This document shows positions 55,082 to 64,000 of a DNA stretch of 64,000 nt, piece after piece (the first letter of the stretch is position 1; the number at the start of each line of letters is the position of its first letter). This DNA is from Puccinellia tenuiflora. Lineage: Eukaryota > Streptophyta > Magnoliopsida > Poales > Poaceae. The translations under genes and the position numbers were made by a program. The DNA lies in assembly GCA_012064385.1 (NCBI GenBank), contig QRDG01000395.1, forward strand, positions 806,001 through 870,000, written 5' to 3'. The notes beneath the pieces are model-generated. The model had not been told where the DNA came from, did not search any database, and saw only the letters and a list, made by a program, of their open reading frames with translations.

Positions 55082-56091
55082 ATGGTGATCAGCGTAATGT
55101 TGGAGTTCATCGTCCCCGGCGGCGCTTCTTCCTTGCTCACACCTCAGTCCTCTCAGAGAATCGACTTTGGCCGCCTTATAGCGGCTGCTGGACGGAGCGC
55201 AAGGCAGGCGATGTTCTTCGCCATCGCCATGCTGCTCTTCTTGGCGGCCTACTGTTCCGTTTTGTCGTGCAAGATTGAGGAACTGACCAGCAATGTTATC
55301 CAGACGGAGGGGATGCAGATCGAGGCAAATCATGACAAGGAAGAAAGTGAATCGGTAGGTATGTCGTTCTCGAGGAACCCTAGATCTACCATGGAGACAT
55401 CGAGGCAAATCAGGATCCCAATTCCCAAGCGAGAAGCGAAGACGACCGCCAATAAGCCGAAAGAGGATGACGATCATCGCCAAGGTGGAATCATTGACAA
55501 GGAGTACTTCAGCAGTACAAACAACCTGGTGGCTAAGCCTGAAGATCTGCAGCCTGCTGCTGCTGCTGTTCCAATGTAGATGCGGTGGAAATCCTTGGCA
55601 TTCCCCAGCGATCACGTCATGCTATTCCAGTGCTCCAGTGACGAGCTCACATCACGTATACGGCCGCACTTAGACGGCTTCGAGGAGTACTACGTGCGCA
55701 TCTCCAGTGGCGACCTATCAAGCGTTTGTGCCAACCGAGCTGAGATGCCGTGCGTCGGTGCGTGTATGATGCAAATCCGCATTACCACGCACTATTCTGA
55801 ATGCTCCCCGAGGAGGAAGACCTGGTGCCGGTGCCGCCGGCGGAGCTGTCCAAGACAACAGTGGTAGAGGAGGAGATGCCGGAGAGCTTTACATTCTCCA
55901 CTGATGTAGTGGTTGTCTTCCAGTCCACGATGGAGACAAAAAGGAAGATTCACATCGTGGCGCGAGAGGCGGTAGAGTTTCGAACTGCCACCAGGGAGAA
56001 TCCGGGGGTCATTAATCCCTTCAGTCTGGATTCCATCTTCTTCTGGACGAATGCTCCATATGCACCACCCAGAACTTATGTTGTCGTTTAA
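55082..56091 (+). pseudogene. Orphan membrane-protein-like gene, broken
   Basis: Frame 55082-55579 starts MVISVMLEFIVPGGAS, has one clear hydrophobic segment (AMFFAIAMLLFLAAYCSVLS, about residues 43-62) and a charged tail. It ends at TAG (55577), and the same phase continues immediately from 55580 (RPHLDGFEEYYVRISSGDL, AEMPCVGACMMQIRI), so the TAG is probably a nonsense mutation. A frameshift near 55790 leads into frame 55801-56091 (LPEEEDLVPVPPAELSK, FTFSTDVVVVFQSTMETKRKIH, NPGVINPFSLDSIFFW), which ends at 56091. No introns are evident. Codon use and GC content look like a host gene. I do not recognise the family. Two separate small genes or real exons are alternatives. Confidence 0.5.
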
Positions 56092-56689
56092 TGAAAATTT
56101 GACTGTATGATGACACTTTCATCTAATAAAAAAACACTAGTCGCCAACTTCCTCCAATTACTCGCAAGTGCATTTTCGGTCAGTCCGCCCTTTACTTTTT
56201 TTTTTTGCTTGCTAGGTAATATGCTCGTACATGGCAACAAGTATAAAAATAAATTTATGTTGCATTTTTTTAATGGTTCGTATGTTCATGGATAGAAGCG
56301 ACTATGTTTCTAACTATGTGTGCCAAGCATGTTTGTTGTCTTTCTTCCTTCTATACTCTTCTGGTTCTTTTCCTACAACCACGTCTCTTTGTCTAATTTA
56401 TCGATATGCCTCGCATTTGCTGCATTGCATGTGTCTTCCACCCGTGTGCTGATTCTCGCGCCGCCAAGTGTGCCCACCTGGTCTGATCCCGTTTTGGCAG
56501 GAGCTGTGGGAGTCCCCTCTCAACGGTTTTGACACTTTGTTAGTCGAGTAGTGGACAGAGTCGATTTCTTGCAAGTGATGTCCCATGATTTCCAAGTTTA
56601 TTTATAGCATATGAAGACCCAACCCAACCCAATTAAAGGCTCAAACCTAACTCTCATTTGATCAACAGTTAAACATTAGGCTCAGACAC
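56092..56689. other. Unassigned stretch
   Basis: 3' flank of the preceding broken gene. No supported gene or repeat; short frames only. Confidence 0.3.
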
Positions 56690-57070
56690 GGTGTTACAAA
56701 CTTTGCTTCATTTTCTAGATTACTGACCCCGTGCCCTTCCTATAAAGTAGGAGGAAGATGTCTGTCTCAATTTGGTAGAGACACGTATCTGTGTATGGTT
56801 CTGTTCAATTGGTTGCAATGCATGCTCACAAGGAGACCTACATGGCAGCAACTTCTAGGTTTGGGAAGCATTACGGAATACATAAATACTCAACCTCTCG
56901 GAATCAGTACATGATGCTTGCAAGCTTTGAGAGATTATCGAGGGCTTTGTACATGGCTGCAAGCATCAAGGTGCTACAAACTGGCTGTAGCAAGCAGCAA
57001 GGTGCATGATGGCGCAAAAGAATCCTCGGGAAAATGACTCGATAGTCTACGCATTGTCAAAGAAGCAAGC
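56690..57070 (+). repeat. Array module M7
   Basis: TATA-like CTTCCTATAAAGTAGGAGG (56737-56755), GAGACACGTATCTGTGTATG, TTGGGAAGCATTACGGAATA, GAGGGCTTTGTACATGGC, AAGGTGCATGATGGCGC, GACTCGATAGTCTACG. It is the left module of the second module-spacer-module block and equivalent to M4. Confidence 0.65.
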
Positions 57071-57222
57071 CAGCACCATTGTTGCGATTAACGGTCTCTA
57101 TACATATGCCACAGACATTTTCCAATAGCAGGTCAAAGAACAAGATTACAACTTAGGGAATAAATAATATGATCATTGTTTCAAATATGACTCATCTCCC
57201 TAACACATTATGGGATCAGGTA

Positions 57223-57300
57223 TACACTCGAGAGTCCTAGGGAGTTCCCTTTATCAAAAAAAAAAAAAAAATACACTCGAGAGTCGAGAGTCCTAGGGAG
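57223..57300 (+). mobile_element. Ultra-short 5'-truncated LINE insertion with 22-bp TSD
   Basis: A 22-bp sequence starting TACACTCGAGAGTC (57223-57244) is repeated at 57272-57300, with 7 bp tandemly duplicated in the second copy. Between them lie only TTCCCTTTATC and 16 adenines (57245-57271). CCCTTTATC followed by poly(A) is exactly how the LINE A 3' end reads on its own strand, so this is a LINE A-family insertion truncated to about 11 bp. Confidence 0.75.
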
Positions 57301-57499
57301 ACTGAAGTTGTTCTTTATGTTCTAAATGAAGTATAGAAAATTTCTGAGCCGACAAAGCCGGCTATATATGTCGGAAACCTAATTATTGGAGACACATTAA
57401 TCTTTTCAAAATCAAAGCAATCTAATTCAAGTTGAAACCAAGTCAAATAAATAATATCAGGTGGATCAAAATTTAGGAAACCTTGGAAATACGGATCAT

Positions 57500-58024
57500 T
57501 TGCTTACGGCGTGTACAATGTTAAAGAAGGGTGAGTCCGGAAACTTCATGTTGCTACCGTCAGGCCTTTGTTGTGTGTTATAAAAGGCACACAGGACAAA
57601 ATTCCACCTCTTTATCTTGCACCTAACTAATGCACAAGGCAAAGATCCACCTCTTTGTGGTGGGCCTTAATGAAACACACGGCAAAAATATGATACGGCG
57701 GGCTCCCATTTGCATGCCTTTGTTGTGTACCTAGCTAATTAATACACATGGCAAAGGTCGACCACTCTATCGTGTGCCAAAATAAATCATACGACAAAGG
57801 CTTGATGGTGTGTCCAACATGTTAGATCCACCTTTAACGTCCCACGGCCTTCCTTGCTCTTTTCATTGTGCAGGTGGAAAAGGCTCTTGGCAAAGCATTT
57901 GTCGTGTGCCTGACAAAAAATTTCAGCAAAGAAGTATTTACCAGAATAAAACTTATTGACATGCTTCTCGGCAATGACTTTTCGTAAATCTGATGCACAC
58001 GACAAATCTCTATATCCTGTAGTG
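57500..58024. mobile_element. CACTA terminal fragment
   Basis: The right end at 58024 is the inverse of CACTACAGGATATAGAGA. Inward lie several units of TTTGTCGTGTG, GGCACACGACAAA and GGCAAAGGTC type, the subterminal repeat style of a different CACTA family. The opposite terminus was not found, so this is a truncated end. The left limit is approximate. Confidence 0.65.
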
Positions 58025-58236
58025 GAAACATCATTCAAAGAATCAAGGGGTTGTCAAATATATGAGATATTTCATCATTTAATCCATGAAAATACTAGAT
58101 AAAACATGACCTTGAAAGTACAAATTAAACTACATATTTGTTACATATAAGTTCATTGTGAATGTGTAATGGCTGCCAATTGAATTCATTAAAAGTAAAA
58201 ATGTTTTTTCTATATCAACAAGATATTTAATAATTC

Positions 58237-58999
58237 AACATCTCTCATGGTACTAGGACCATTTCTTCGATTTGCTAAAGTTTGAACATGGTGCAAAGTA
58301 GGAAATAACAAGGAGAGATAATTACTATTTTGAGGCCAAAAAAACAATTTTTAGAGTCACTTTTTGTAAAAGAGTGAAAAACCTTTTTAGCAACATGATT
58401 AAATTCCACTTTTTAATTTCCTCCGAAAAGAATTCGGCGCACTTCACTGATTTTTGGGGCGCCTTCTAAGTTCCCCTAAATTGAGACCCTGACATAGTGA
58501 ACATGACCCAAAATTTTATTGGGATAACTAGCATCACAAACTCGAACTAACGTCACTCTTATTTTTATATATAGATAATGTAAGAGTATAATCACACGAG
58601 TAGGTGATTTTACATGCTATTTTCACGTGCAATTACACTACATGTATTTTTCACGTGCAATTATGCTACTCCCTCCGATCCATAAAAAGTGTCGCCCACT
58701 TAGTACAAAGTTTGTAGTAGCTTAGTACAAAATGAGTGACACTTTTTATGATCGAAGGGAGTACATGCAATTTTCACATACAAAAGTTATTTAAAACATC
58801 CACTAGTTTAATTTGAAAAACTCTAGCCTGTACAGGTGCACAAGTTGATCACAAGTATTCTTAATTTCACGGTGAAATTTATTTTCACAAACAAAAGCTC
58901 TATTTGATAATATTTCAGTTTATTCTCATTTACCATTTGTTAACTAATTTTGTAGAGGCTATTTGCTGACAATAAATTGTAGAATAGTATAGCACATCA
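58237..58999. repeat. Spacer S2, duplicate of S1
   Basis: Collinear with 10910-11550, plus a Stowaway MITE (58669-58761) and a small extra repeat of TTTTTCACGTGCAATTA. It runs directly into module M8 (TAGCACATCA then TAGTTCAAGG at 58999/59000), which in the other copy is interrupted by LINE B. It is therefore the empty site for the 40.7-kb nest. Confidence 0.88.
58669..58761. mobile_element. Stowaway MITE
   Basis: Terminal inverted repeats CTCCCTCCGATCCATAAAAA and its near-inverse (TTTTTATGATCGAAGGGAG) flank a 93-bp element with TA duplicated at 58667-58668 and 58762-58763. CTCCCTCCG termini and TA targets define Stowaway (Mariner-type) MITEs. The S1 paralogue has a single TA (11313-11314) at this position. 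Confidence 0.95.
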
Positions 59000-60040
59000 T
59001 AGTTCAAGGACAATAGGTTGATGTAAATCTAGAGTGAGAAACAAAAACTGCAAGACTATAAGGAAGTCCCATGACAGCAGAAAGACAAGCCTGATAAATT
59101 AACTCAAGTCGTCATGCCATTAGGCGAACTGAATGCCCTTAAATATGTAGCAACGTGGTTACACACTTTGAATGCTATTACGTTGGGCCAGAGCACGTGA
59201 ACACAATCTGCCCTTGTTAAAAAGGAGGAAGAAATCTCCCTTTCCTTGGTAGAGAGCAGACACATGTATCCATGTGTTACATCTGTGCAAGTTCACTGAT
59301 AATTTTCGTAGCAATGGATGCTACACAACACACCCTATGTCGGCACAAATCAAAGATCTAGGGTTTGGGAGGCATTACAGAATACAATGACCCAATTACG
59401 CTGCACATCACTACAATGCATTTCCGAGCCTCAACAGAGAATCAAGGGCATTGTATTGCGTAGCAAGCTTGTTACAGCAAGCAGTAAGGTGCATGATACA
59501 AGAAGGCTGACGCCTAGTCAAAGCATCAAGCAAGGACCCCTAGCACATAATGAAATGCAGACGTGTGAAAATGCAGTTCGGACACGGATTTGCAAACCAT
59601 GTGCGTGCTAGGTTGTTGAATTGGGGGCATGTACGCCTGGGCATTCGGTTAGAGCGAACCGCCTAGTTCGGTTCCTCGTGTTAGCGAGAAATTCGGTTTT
59701 CAGAAATCACTGACCGATCGGTCACTTGCGAAACTGCCACCCTTTCGGTACACAATGAATTCGGTTTGGTCCTCGATTGACAATACAAAACCGAGCTTGT
59801 TTGACAAGAGTTTATATTCCTCTAAATATCTGAGCGAGAGAAGATAGGACAGAAATCAGATTTTGCGGCCACAAAACCTTGGTGTCCTATTAAATTCCAG
59901 CCGGATGGTAGAGGTGATAGTTAATTAGTAGAAGAAGATGAGGCATATTGCGCTAGCTGCTGGGCGTCCGGGCCCACCTCGACCACCTGCCATGTCTAGA
60001 TAAGTTGGTTTTTGTATGTGTTATAAAATTTGCCCCACCT
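59000..60040 (+). repeat. Array module M8
   Basis: Aligns with M5 throughout (AACGTGGTTACACACTTTGA, AGGAGGAAGAAATCTCCC, GATGCTACACA, TTTGGGAGGCATTACAGAA, GACCGATCGGTCACTTGCG, AAAACCGAGCTTGTTTGACA, GCCATGTCTAGATAAGTTGG). The TATA-like box has decayed to TTAAAAAGG. The array continues after the TIR element at 60976. Confidence 0.8.
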
Positions 60041-60052
60041 AGTTTTTTTTTT

Positions 60053-60965
60053 CGGATATTTTACGGTACATCATACTACACATTTAAACGTGTAGTATAC
60101 GACAGATTGAACGGTTAAAATTAATTGGACCAGAGTTGGATCTAAGGGCAACTTGGTACTTTCCTACATGGGTAGAGCGTTATTATAATCTTTTCTCATG
60201 TTTTCCATCCGCCTCTTCTTCTCCAGATTATGCCGCCTATCCGATGCTCTATTCATGCGACCGCCGAAGCTAGTTGCCCATGACCGAAGACCCTACTGCT
60301 CCCTCGGCTTGTGTTGTCAATCAATTAGTGCTTCTACAGATTGCATACACGAACTTAAAAAACGGAACAGCTGCCACTGCTAGCTTTGAATACTGTCTTT
60401 CTACAGATTGTATACCGTCTTAGATTTGCATACACCAACCCGCAACTTTGTATACTGCCGAAGCACTAATTGAATCGACGGCCAGGCTGTGATGTGCCGC
60501 CGCCGCCACCGCTCGATTCCGATCGCCATCCGATAGCTCCATGGGCAGAGACGCAGCACGGGCAGTAGTCTTGTGGTGGCCGTAGAGTCATCACTGGTTT
60601 TTTCCGCTAGTAGAGCATCTGCCGGACTGCCGCACAGTTTCACCGACCGGGCGGCGGGCGCTCCAGCTCGCACATTCCGGCTAACGGCAAACCCATGTTT
60701 AGCTCATGCTAGCTAGTGCATTCAAGACATTCCGGCCATGTTGAACGGTGGTCTGAGGCCTCCGGCCTCCGGCCTCCGTTCGCCTAATCGCCTCCTCCGG
60801 ATAACCTGCCGGCCGGCGAAGCGCTTTTAATAGCAAAATGATCAACCCAAAATATCCCTTGGGCTAAAATATACTACAGAAATATGGTGTAGTATTTTGT
60901 ATCTGGTACGTTGGATCCTATCAAATGAAAGGCCCATATTAATTTGATGTACCGTAAAACAACTC
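60053..60965. mobile_element. TIR element in a T-run (Mutator-like size of TSD)
   Basis: Inner ends carry TTTTACGGTACATCA (about 60058-60072) and its inverse TGATGTACCGTAAAA (about 60944-60958). Runs of ten T (60043-60052, 60966-60975) flank the element, consistent with a 9-10 bp TSD. The paralogue near 62978-62995 reads continuously from CCACCTAGTTT to CCTCCACATTT with no insertion. Inside are inverted stretches (CTACAGATTG, TGCATACAC) and a GC-rich centre without a recognisable gene. Confidence 0.65.
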
Positions 60966-60975
60966 TTTTTTTTTT

Positions 60976-61640
60976 GCCCTCCACATTTGTGTATCATTTT
61001 CACGGTTGTTGTATTGGACCTGATTTGGTTAAAGAAACAACCCTTATTTCAAGTAGACGTAGGAGACCTAGATGCTTTAGTAGTCCGGAGATATTTACCA
61101 TCACTTTCAGCTAGTCTTGACGAGAAACATATCTATGCTAGTTCATGTCATTTGTCTTTGCAAATGGATGTGTGAAAGTGTGCAACCACTCTAGTAGCAG
61201 AGCACATTTTCTATGCTTGGGACGAATCAAGGAGCACCAGCGATCACCGCATCAACTGGGGCAATTGTGTGCGAACCACTTGAACAAAAACAATGTTCTT
61301 CGGTGGTTTTGTGCATGCGGGTATCGTCCGGTTGAACCTGTCGCAAGACATGCTTTGCTGACAGTAGACTTGTGACGCCACACTTAGATGGTGCAGTCTA
61401 CTTGGGCTTCATGGCAACCTCATCCCTCAGATGTAAGCATTGCTCGTAGAGCCGTGGCCGGCTAAAATCACCTTCAGTGTTCATGCCGACGATTGGTCCC
61501 ATATCTCTGCTTTGAACTTGGGCATTTCCCATCTCTCCGCGCTTGCTTGGATCTGACAAATCATACAGCATCATGTCGCACCTCTTGTTGGATGGTCCAT
61601 GCATGTATTTGTACGTGAGGAAGTGAGCAGCTTGGCAACG
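60976..61640 (+). repeat. Array module M9 (with downstream block)
   Basis: Paralogue of 62990-63600: CATTTTCACGGTTGTTGTAT, TCTTGACGAGAAACATATC, TTTGCAAATGGATGTG, ATGCTTGGGACGAATCAAGG, CCGCATCAACTGGGG, CTTGAACAAAAACAATG, TTCATGGCAACCTCATCCCT. The central part is a very diverged version of the module core (ACATATC...GTTCA...GATG...TTGGGAGGCAT). Confidence 0.6.
61398..61604 (-). CDS. Exon-like frame, copy 1, unrecognised
   Basis: A minus-strand frame containing VGMNTEGDFSRPRLYEQCLH and RDEVAMK, matched by the frame at 63355-63546. The shared core differs mainly by in-frame changes, including a three-base indel, but upstream of the core the two copies are out of phase. It may be a fragment of a duplicated host gene; I do not recognise it. 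Confidence 0.3.
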   Translation of the reverse strand: MHGPSNKRCDMMLYDLSDPSKRGEMGNAQVQSRDMGPIVGMNTEGDFSRPRLYEQCLHLRDEVAMKPK

Positions 61641-61889
61641 TGCCTATCTGAATGGGTAGATCAGTTTGAGCTATGTGATGGCTAGCTTACCTTGATTACA
61701 TGTGTATCAGTAGTGTACGTGGAGGATTTGAGAAAACTAGCTGGTTTGCTAGCTCGGTACATGTATTTGCACCTCCTACCACCGTGCCGCCCGGCGTTGC
61801 ACGCCCAGGCGAGCAGTGTTGCCGTCTTTTTTCTAGACAATCCAGAAAATCATAGTAGTAGCGTGTGTGAATAGAAAGAAGCTACGAAC
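61641..61889. other. Unassigned stretch
   Basis: No gene or repeat recognised; short frames only. Confidence 0.3.
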
Positions 61890-62076
61890 AAGCTCATGTT
61901 ACTAGTACCGTGGCTGTCAGGGGCACGCTACTATATAAAAACATCCATAGCGGTAGCATCCGTTGCCCCCACGCTACCGGGTAACTCTTAGCACCGACGC
62001 TTTACTCGTAGTCGTGGGGGGCATGCTAATAATAATTGTTTTCGACATGCTACTAGTAGCCTTTTTTCCTACTAGT
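61890..62076. mobile_element. CACTA-like terminal fragment
   Basis: The right end, read inversely, is ACTAGTAGGAAAAAAGGC, resembling CACTAGTAG-type CACTA termini, with inward repeats TGCTACTAGTAGC, CACGCTACTAT and GCGGTAGC. LINE coding similarity stops at this point, so it is probably inserted in LINE F. The other end is not seen. Confidence 0.4.
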
Positions 62077-62450
62077 ACGTACCCCACAGTCGCCTGGGGT
62101 CTTGTGCAGTGAGAGAAGAGGGCGGCAAACCGAGTGCGGAGAGGGACACCTGGCAGCCATTTGTCCATCCAGAACGTCGTAAGGAGACTGTCATGAACAG
62201 AACAGCGAGTAAGAGAGCGGTAGAGAGGTAGGCAAACCGAGATGATCCGATCCATGAAGATGGGTGATGAGTTAGGAGATCTGAGGTCCCGATCCGAGCG
62301 ACGCCAGAACAAAAGCTTCCACGGCAGCTCCTCCCGCTGGTGAAGCCTTTGGACAAATCAAGTAGAAGACACATGTTTTGCCGACGAAGGTCCATGATTC
62401 CAAAGCCATCATCCTGCTTAGACAACAAAACCTTATCCCAAGCAATTAGA
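62077..62450 (-). pseudogene. LINE fragment F (region between RT and zf-RVT)
   Basis: Two minus-strand phases carry LSKQDDGFGIMDLRRQNMCL and FWRRSDRDLRSPNSSPIFMD, then CSVHDSLLTTFWMDKWLPG. This is the block of plant LINE ORF2 that follows the polymerase. Frameshifts separate them. It ends at the CACTA-like terminus on the left. Confidence 0.7.
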
Positions 62451-62539
62451 CAACGAGACCCCGAGCAGGAGTCCTACCCCTTCCAAAAAAAAGAACGATT
62501 TCTCTTACCGACGGCGTCAATAATACCCAGTGGTGAAAT

Positions 62540-62775
62540 AAAGGAACACATAAAGTAGGAGGGGAGGTTATCAAGCACCGTGTTACAGAGAACCAAACAC
62601 ACGCAAAAGATACATCGTTTGCCATTACACTTATAAGATAATCAGGGGGCTCCTCTTGACAAACACATGACAATGGACCGCCTGAATGACTAGCTAAAAC
62701 ATGTGTTGCCATATTAGCCGACCTAGGACAATACATAAAAATAAGTTCTGAAAATTCCGTCAAAGGTGTGTGCAC
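62540..62775 (-). pseudogene. LINE RNase H-like tail fragment
   Basis: The minus-strand frame has FSELIFMYCPRSANMATHVLA and PPDYLISVMANDVSF, typical of the C-terminal RNase H-like (RVT_3) domain of plant LINEs. Its order relative to LINE F shows it belongs to another copy, lying just upstream on that strand. Confidence 0.6.
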
Positions 62776-62924
62776 TCCTCATAGATTGTGACTGTCGGAC
62801 CAAGAGAATCCCCGCTATTAATTTGACATCACGTCGATCGCATCCGTGCAGCCCAACATAACTTCAATGCGATTGCAGCCCACCTGGCTAGCCAGAATTA
62901 AACAATCAGGGAGGACACAGCCCT

Positions 62925-63600
62925 CAACCATGTCTAGATGAGTTAGTTCTTTTATGTGTTATAAAATTTGCCCCACCTAGTTTATTTTTTGTCCTCCACA
63001 TTTATGTATCATTTTCACGGTTGTTGTATTGAACGTGATTTGATTAAAGAAACGACCCTTATTTAAAGACGACGTAGTCTTGACGAGATACATATATGCT
63101 AGTTCATGTCGTTTGTCTTTGCAAATGGATGTGAGAGTGTAGTGTGCAACCATGATGTAGTAGCAGAGCACATTTTATATGCTTGGGAGGCATCAAGGAG
63201 TACGGTAACACATGGTCTTCGGGCGACACGAGACTAATACCAGCTATCTGGCTACAGCACGCATCACCGCATCAATTGGGGTAGTTGTGCGTGCGAACCA
63301 CTTGAACAAAAACAATGCGGGTGTGCCAGTTCCGTAGTATCGCCCACATATCATTCAGTGGTTTTGTGCCTGTTTGTCTCGTCCGGTTGAACTTGTCGCA
63401 AGACATGATGCAGTCCACTTGAGCTTCATGGCAACCTCATCCCTCACAAATTGTAAGCATTGCTCATAGAGCCGTCGCCGGTTGAAATCACCTTCAGTGT
63501 TCATGCCGACGATGTGGTCCCATCTCTCTGTTTTGAACATGGGCATTTCCCATATCTTTGCACTTGCTTTGGATCTGACAAATCAATTCTACTAGGCACA
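62925..63600 (+). repeat. Array module M10
   Basis: ACCATGTCTAGATGAGTTAG and TTATAAAATTTGCCCCACC join, without the TIR element, to CCTCCACATTTATGTATC and the same blocks as M9 (TCTTGACGAGATACATATA, TTTGCAAATGGATGTG, TGCTTGGGAGGCATCAAGG). It supplies the empty site for the element at 60053-60965. Confidence 0.65.
63355..63546 (-). CDS. Exon-like frame, copy 2, unrecognised
   Basis: Begins MPMFKTERWDHIVGMNTEGD and continues with RRRLYEQCLQFVRDEVAMKL. It is a paralogue of 61398-61604. Only 63 codons; no known domain. It could be a fragment of a duplicated gene or chance. Confidence 0.3.
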   Translation of the reverse strand: MPMFKTERWDHIVGMNTEGDFNRRRLYEQCLQFVRDEVAMKLKWTASCLATSSTGRDKQAQNH

Positions 63601-64000
63601 TGAAGAATTTTGGATCTGACTAGTTTACCCTTCCAAACTAAGAGCCGGTCCGGTTTTTTTCTTATTCTCGGCTTCTGTTGTGCTTCAAAATTTACTGATT
63701 TTTTTCATCCGGAAACCGTGTAGAAGCACTCCTCAATGCATGCGTGGCCCACTCCACGTGCACGTATACAGCGTGTGCTATCACTATTTGTTCATTCGTA
63801 ATAGCATATCAGTAGTGGAACGTAAGGGTCCATATATACTCTAGCCAAGATGAAACTCTAACCATATGGCCCTTTCCGTTTCATTAAAGATGACTACAAG
63901 GATCATGTGCTGAATAGAAGACATGTGAATAGGACAAAAACACACTTTGATAGTCATATGAAAATTCACTTGTTGTAGGAATCCTATTAACTAGAACTGT
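63601..64000. other. Unassigned right edge
   Basis: Nothing recognised to the end of the window. Confidence 0.3.

Noticed and set aside
57500..58024. Protein-coding frames at 57787-58038
   Set aside because: They translate CACTA subterminal repeats (TTTGTCGTGTG units).

Overview
This is plant nuclear DNA from a grass, most likely a Triticeae species (wheat, barley, rye, Aegilops). The evidence is the mix of repeats: CACTA transposons with TNP2-type transposase, plant L1-like LINEs with zf-RVT tails, an Athila-like Gypsy element, a Stowaway MITE and a SMART-like TRIM. No complete, intact host gene can be supported. The window is an intergenic or TE island; the only host-gene material is a carotenoid-cleavage-dioxygenase pseudogene, an orphan broken ORF and a few exon-like pieces.

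The centre (11551-52228, about 40.7 kb) is one nested insertion that can be unpacked from target-site duplications (TSDs). LINE B (minus) landed in an older tandem-duplicated array; the pre-insertion sequence survives as a paralogue at 58999/59000. LINE A (minus, 13104-46534) landed in the LINE B reverse-transcriptase gene (14-bp TSD). Two elements then hit LINE A: CACTA-1 (14315-19992, TSD GAA, in ORF2) and a non-autonomous Athila-like LTR retrotransposon (23189-44023, TSD GCTGC, in ORF1). CACTA-2 (30689-42506, TSD ACT) hit that LTR element. CACTA-2 is the best preserved: its TNPD-type transposase is interrupted by one apparent frameshift, and it carries a second, spliced TNPA-like gene.

The flanks (1-11550 and 52229-64000) hold about ten diverged copies of an unclassified module. 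Each has a TATAAAG-type box followed by about 250-300 bp that keeps blocks of similarity (GTTCACNTAT, GATGCTACACA, TTGGGAGGCATTA) but no consistent reading frame. Two larger duplicated blocks (module-spacer-module) lie at 10540-11550 plus 52229-53105 and at 56690-60040. These copies act as natural empty sites for a Stowaway MITE, LINE B and a T-run-flanked TIR element. Other insertions in the flanks are a TRIM, several LINE 3' fragments, a short GC-rich retroelement with a 15-bp TSD, and a LINE insertion reduced to about 11 bp plus a poly(A) tail.

The most unusual signal is inside CACTA-2. The presumed 5' intron or leader of both genes carries the same motif block plus a hairpin with a 12-nt loop, and two stem base pairs differ by compensatory changes between the copies. 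At the TNPA-like gene the motif block is also duplicated head to head into an 84-nt foldback. All coordinates come from reading by eye; no alignment, folding or database search was run.
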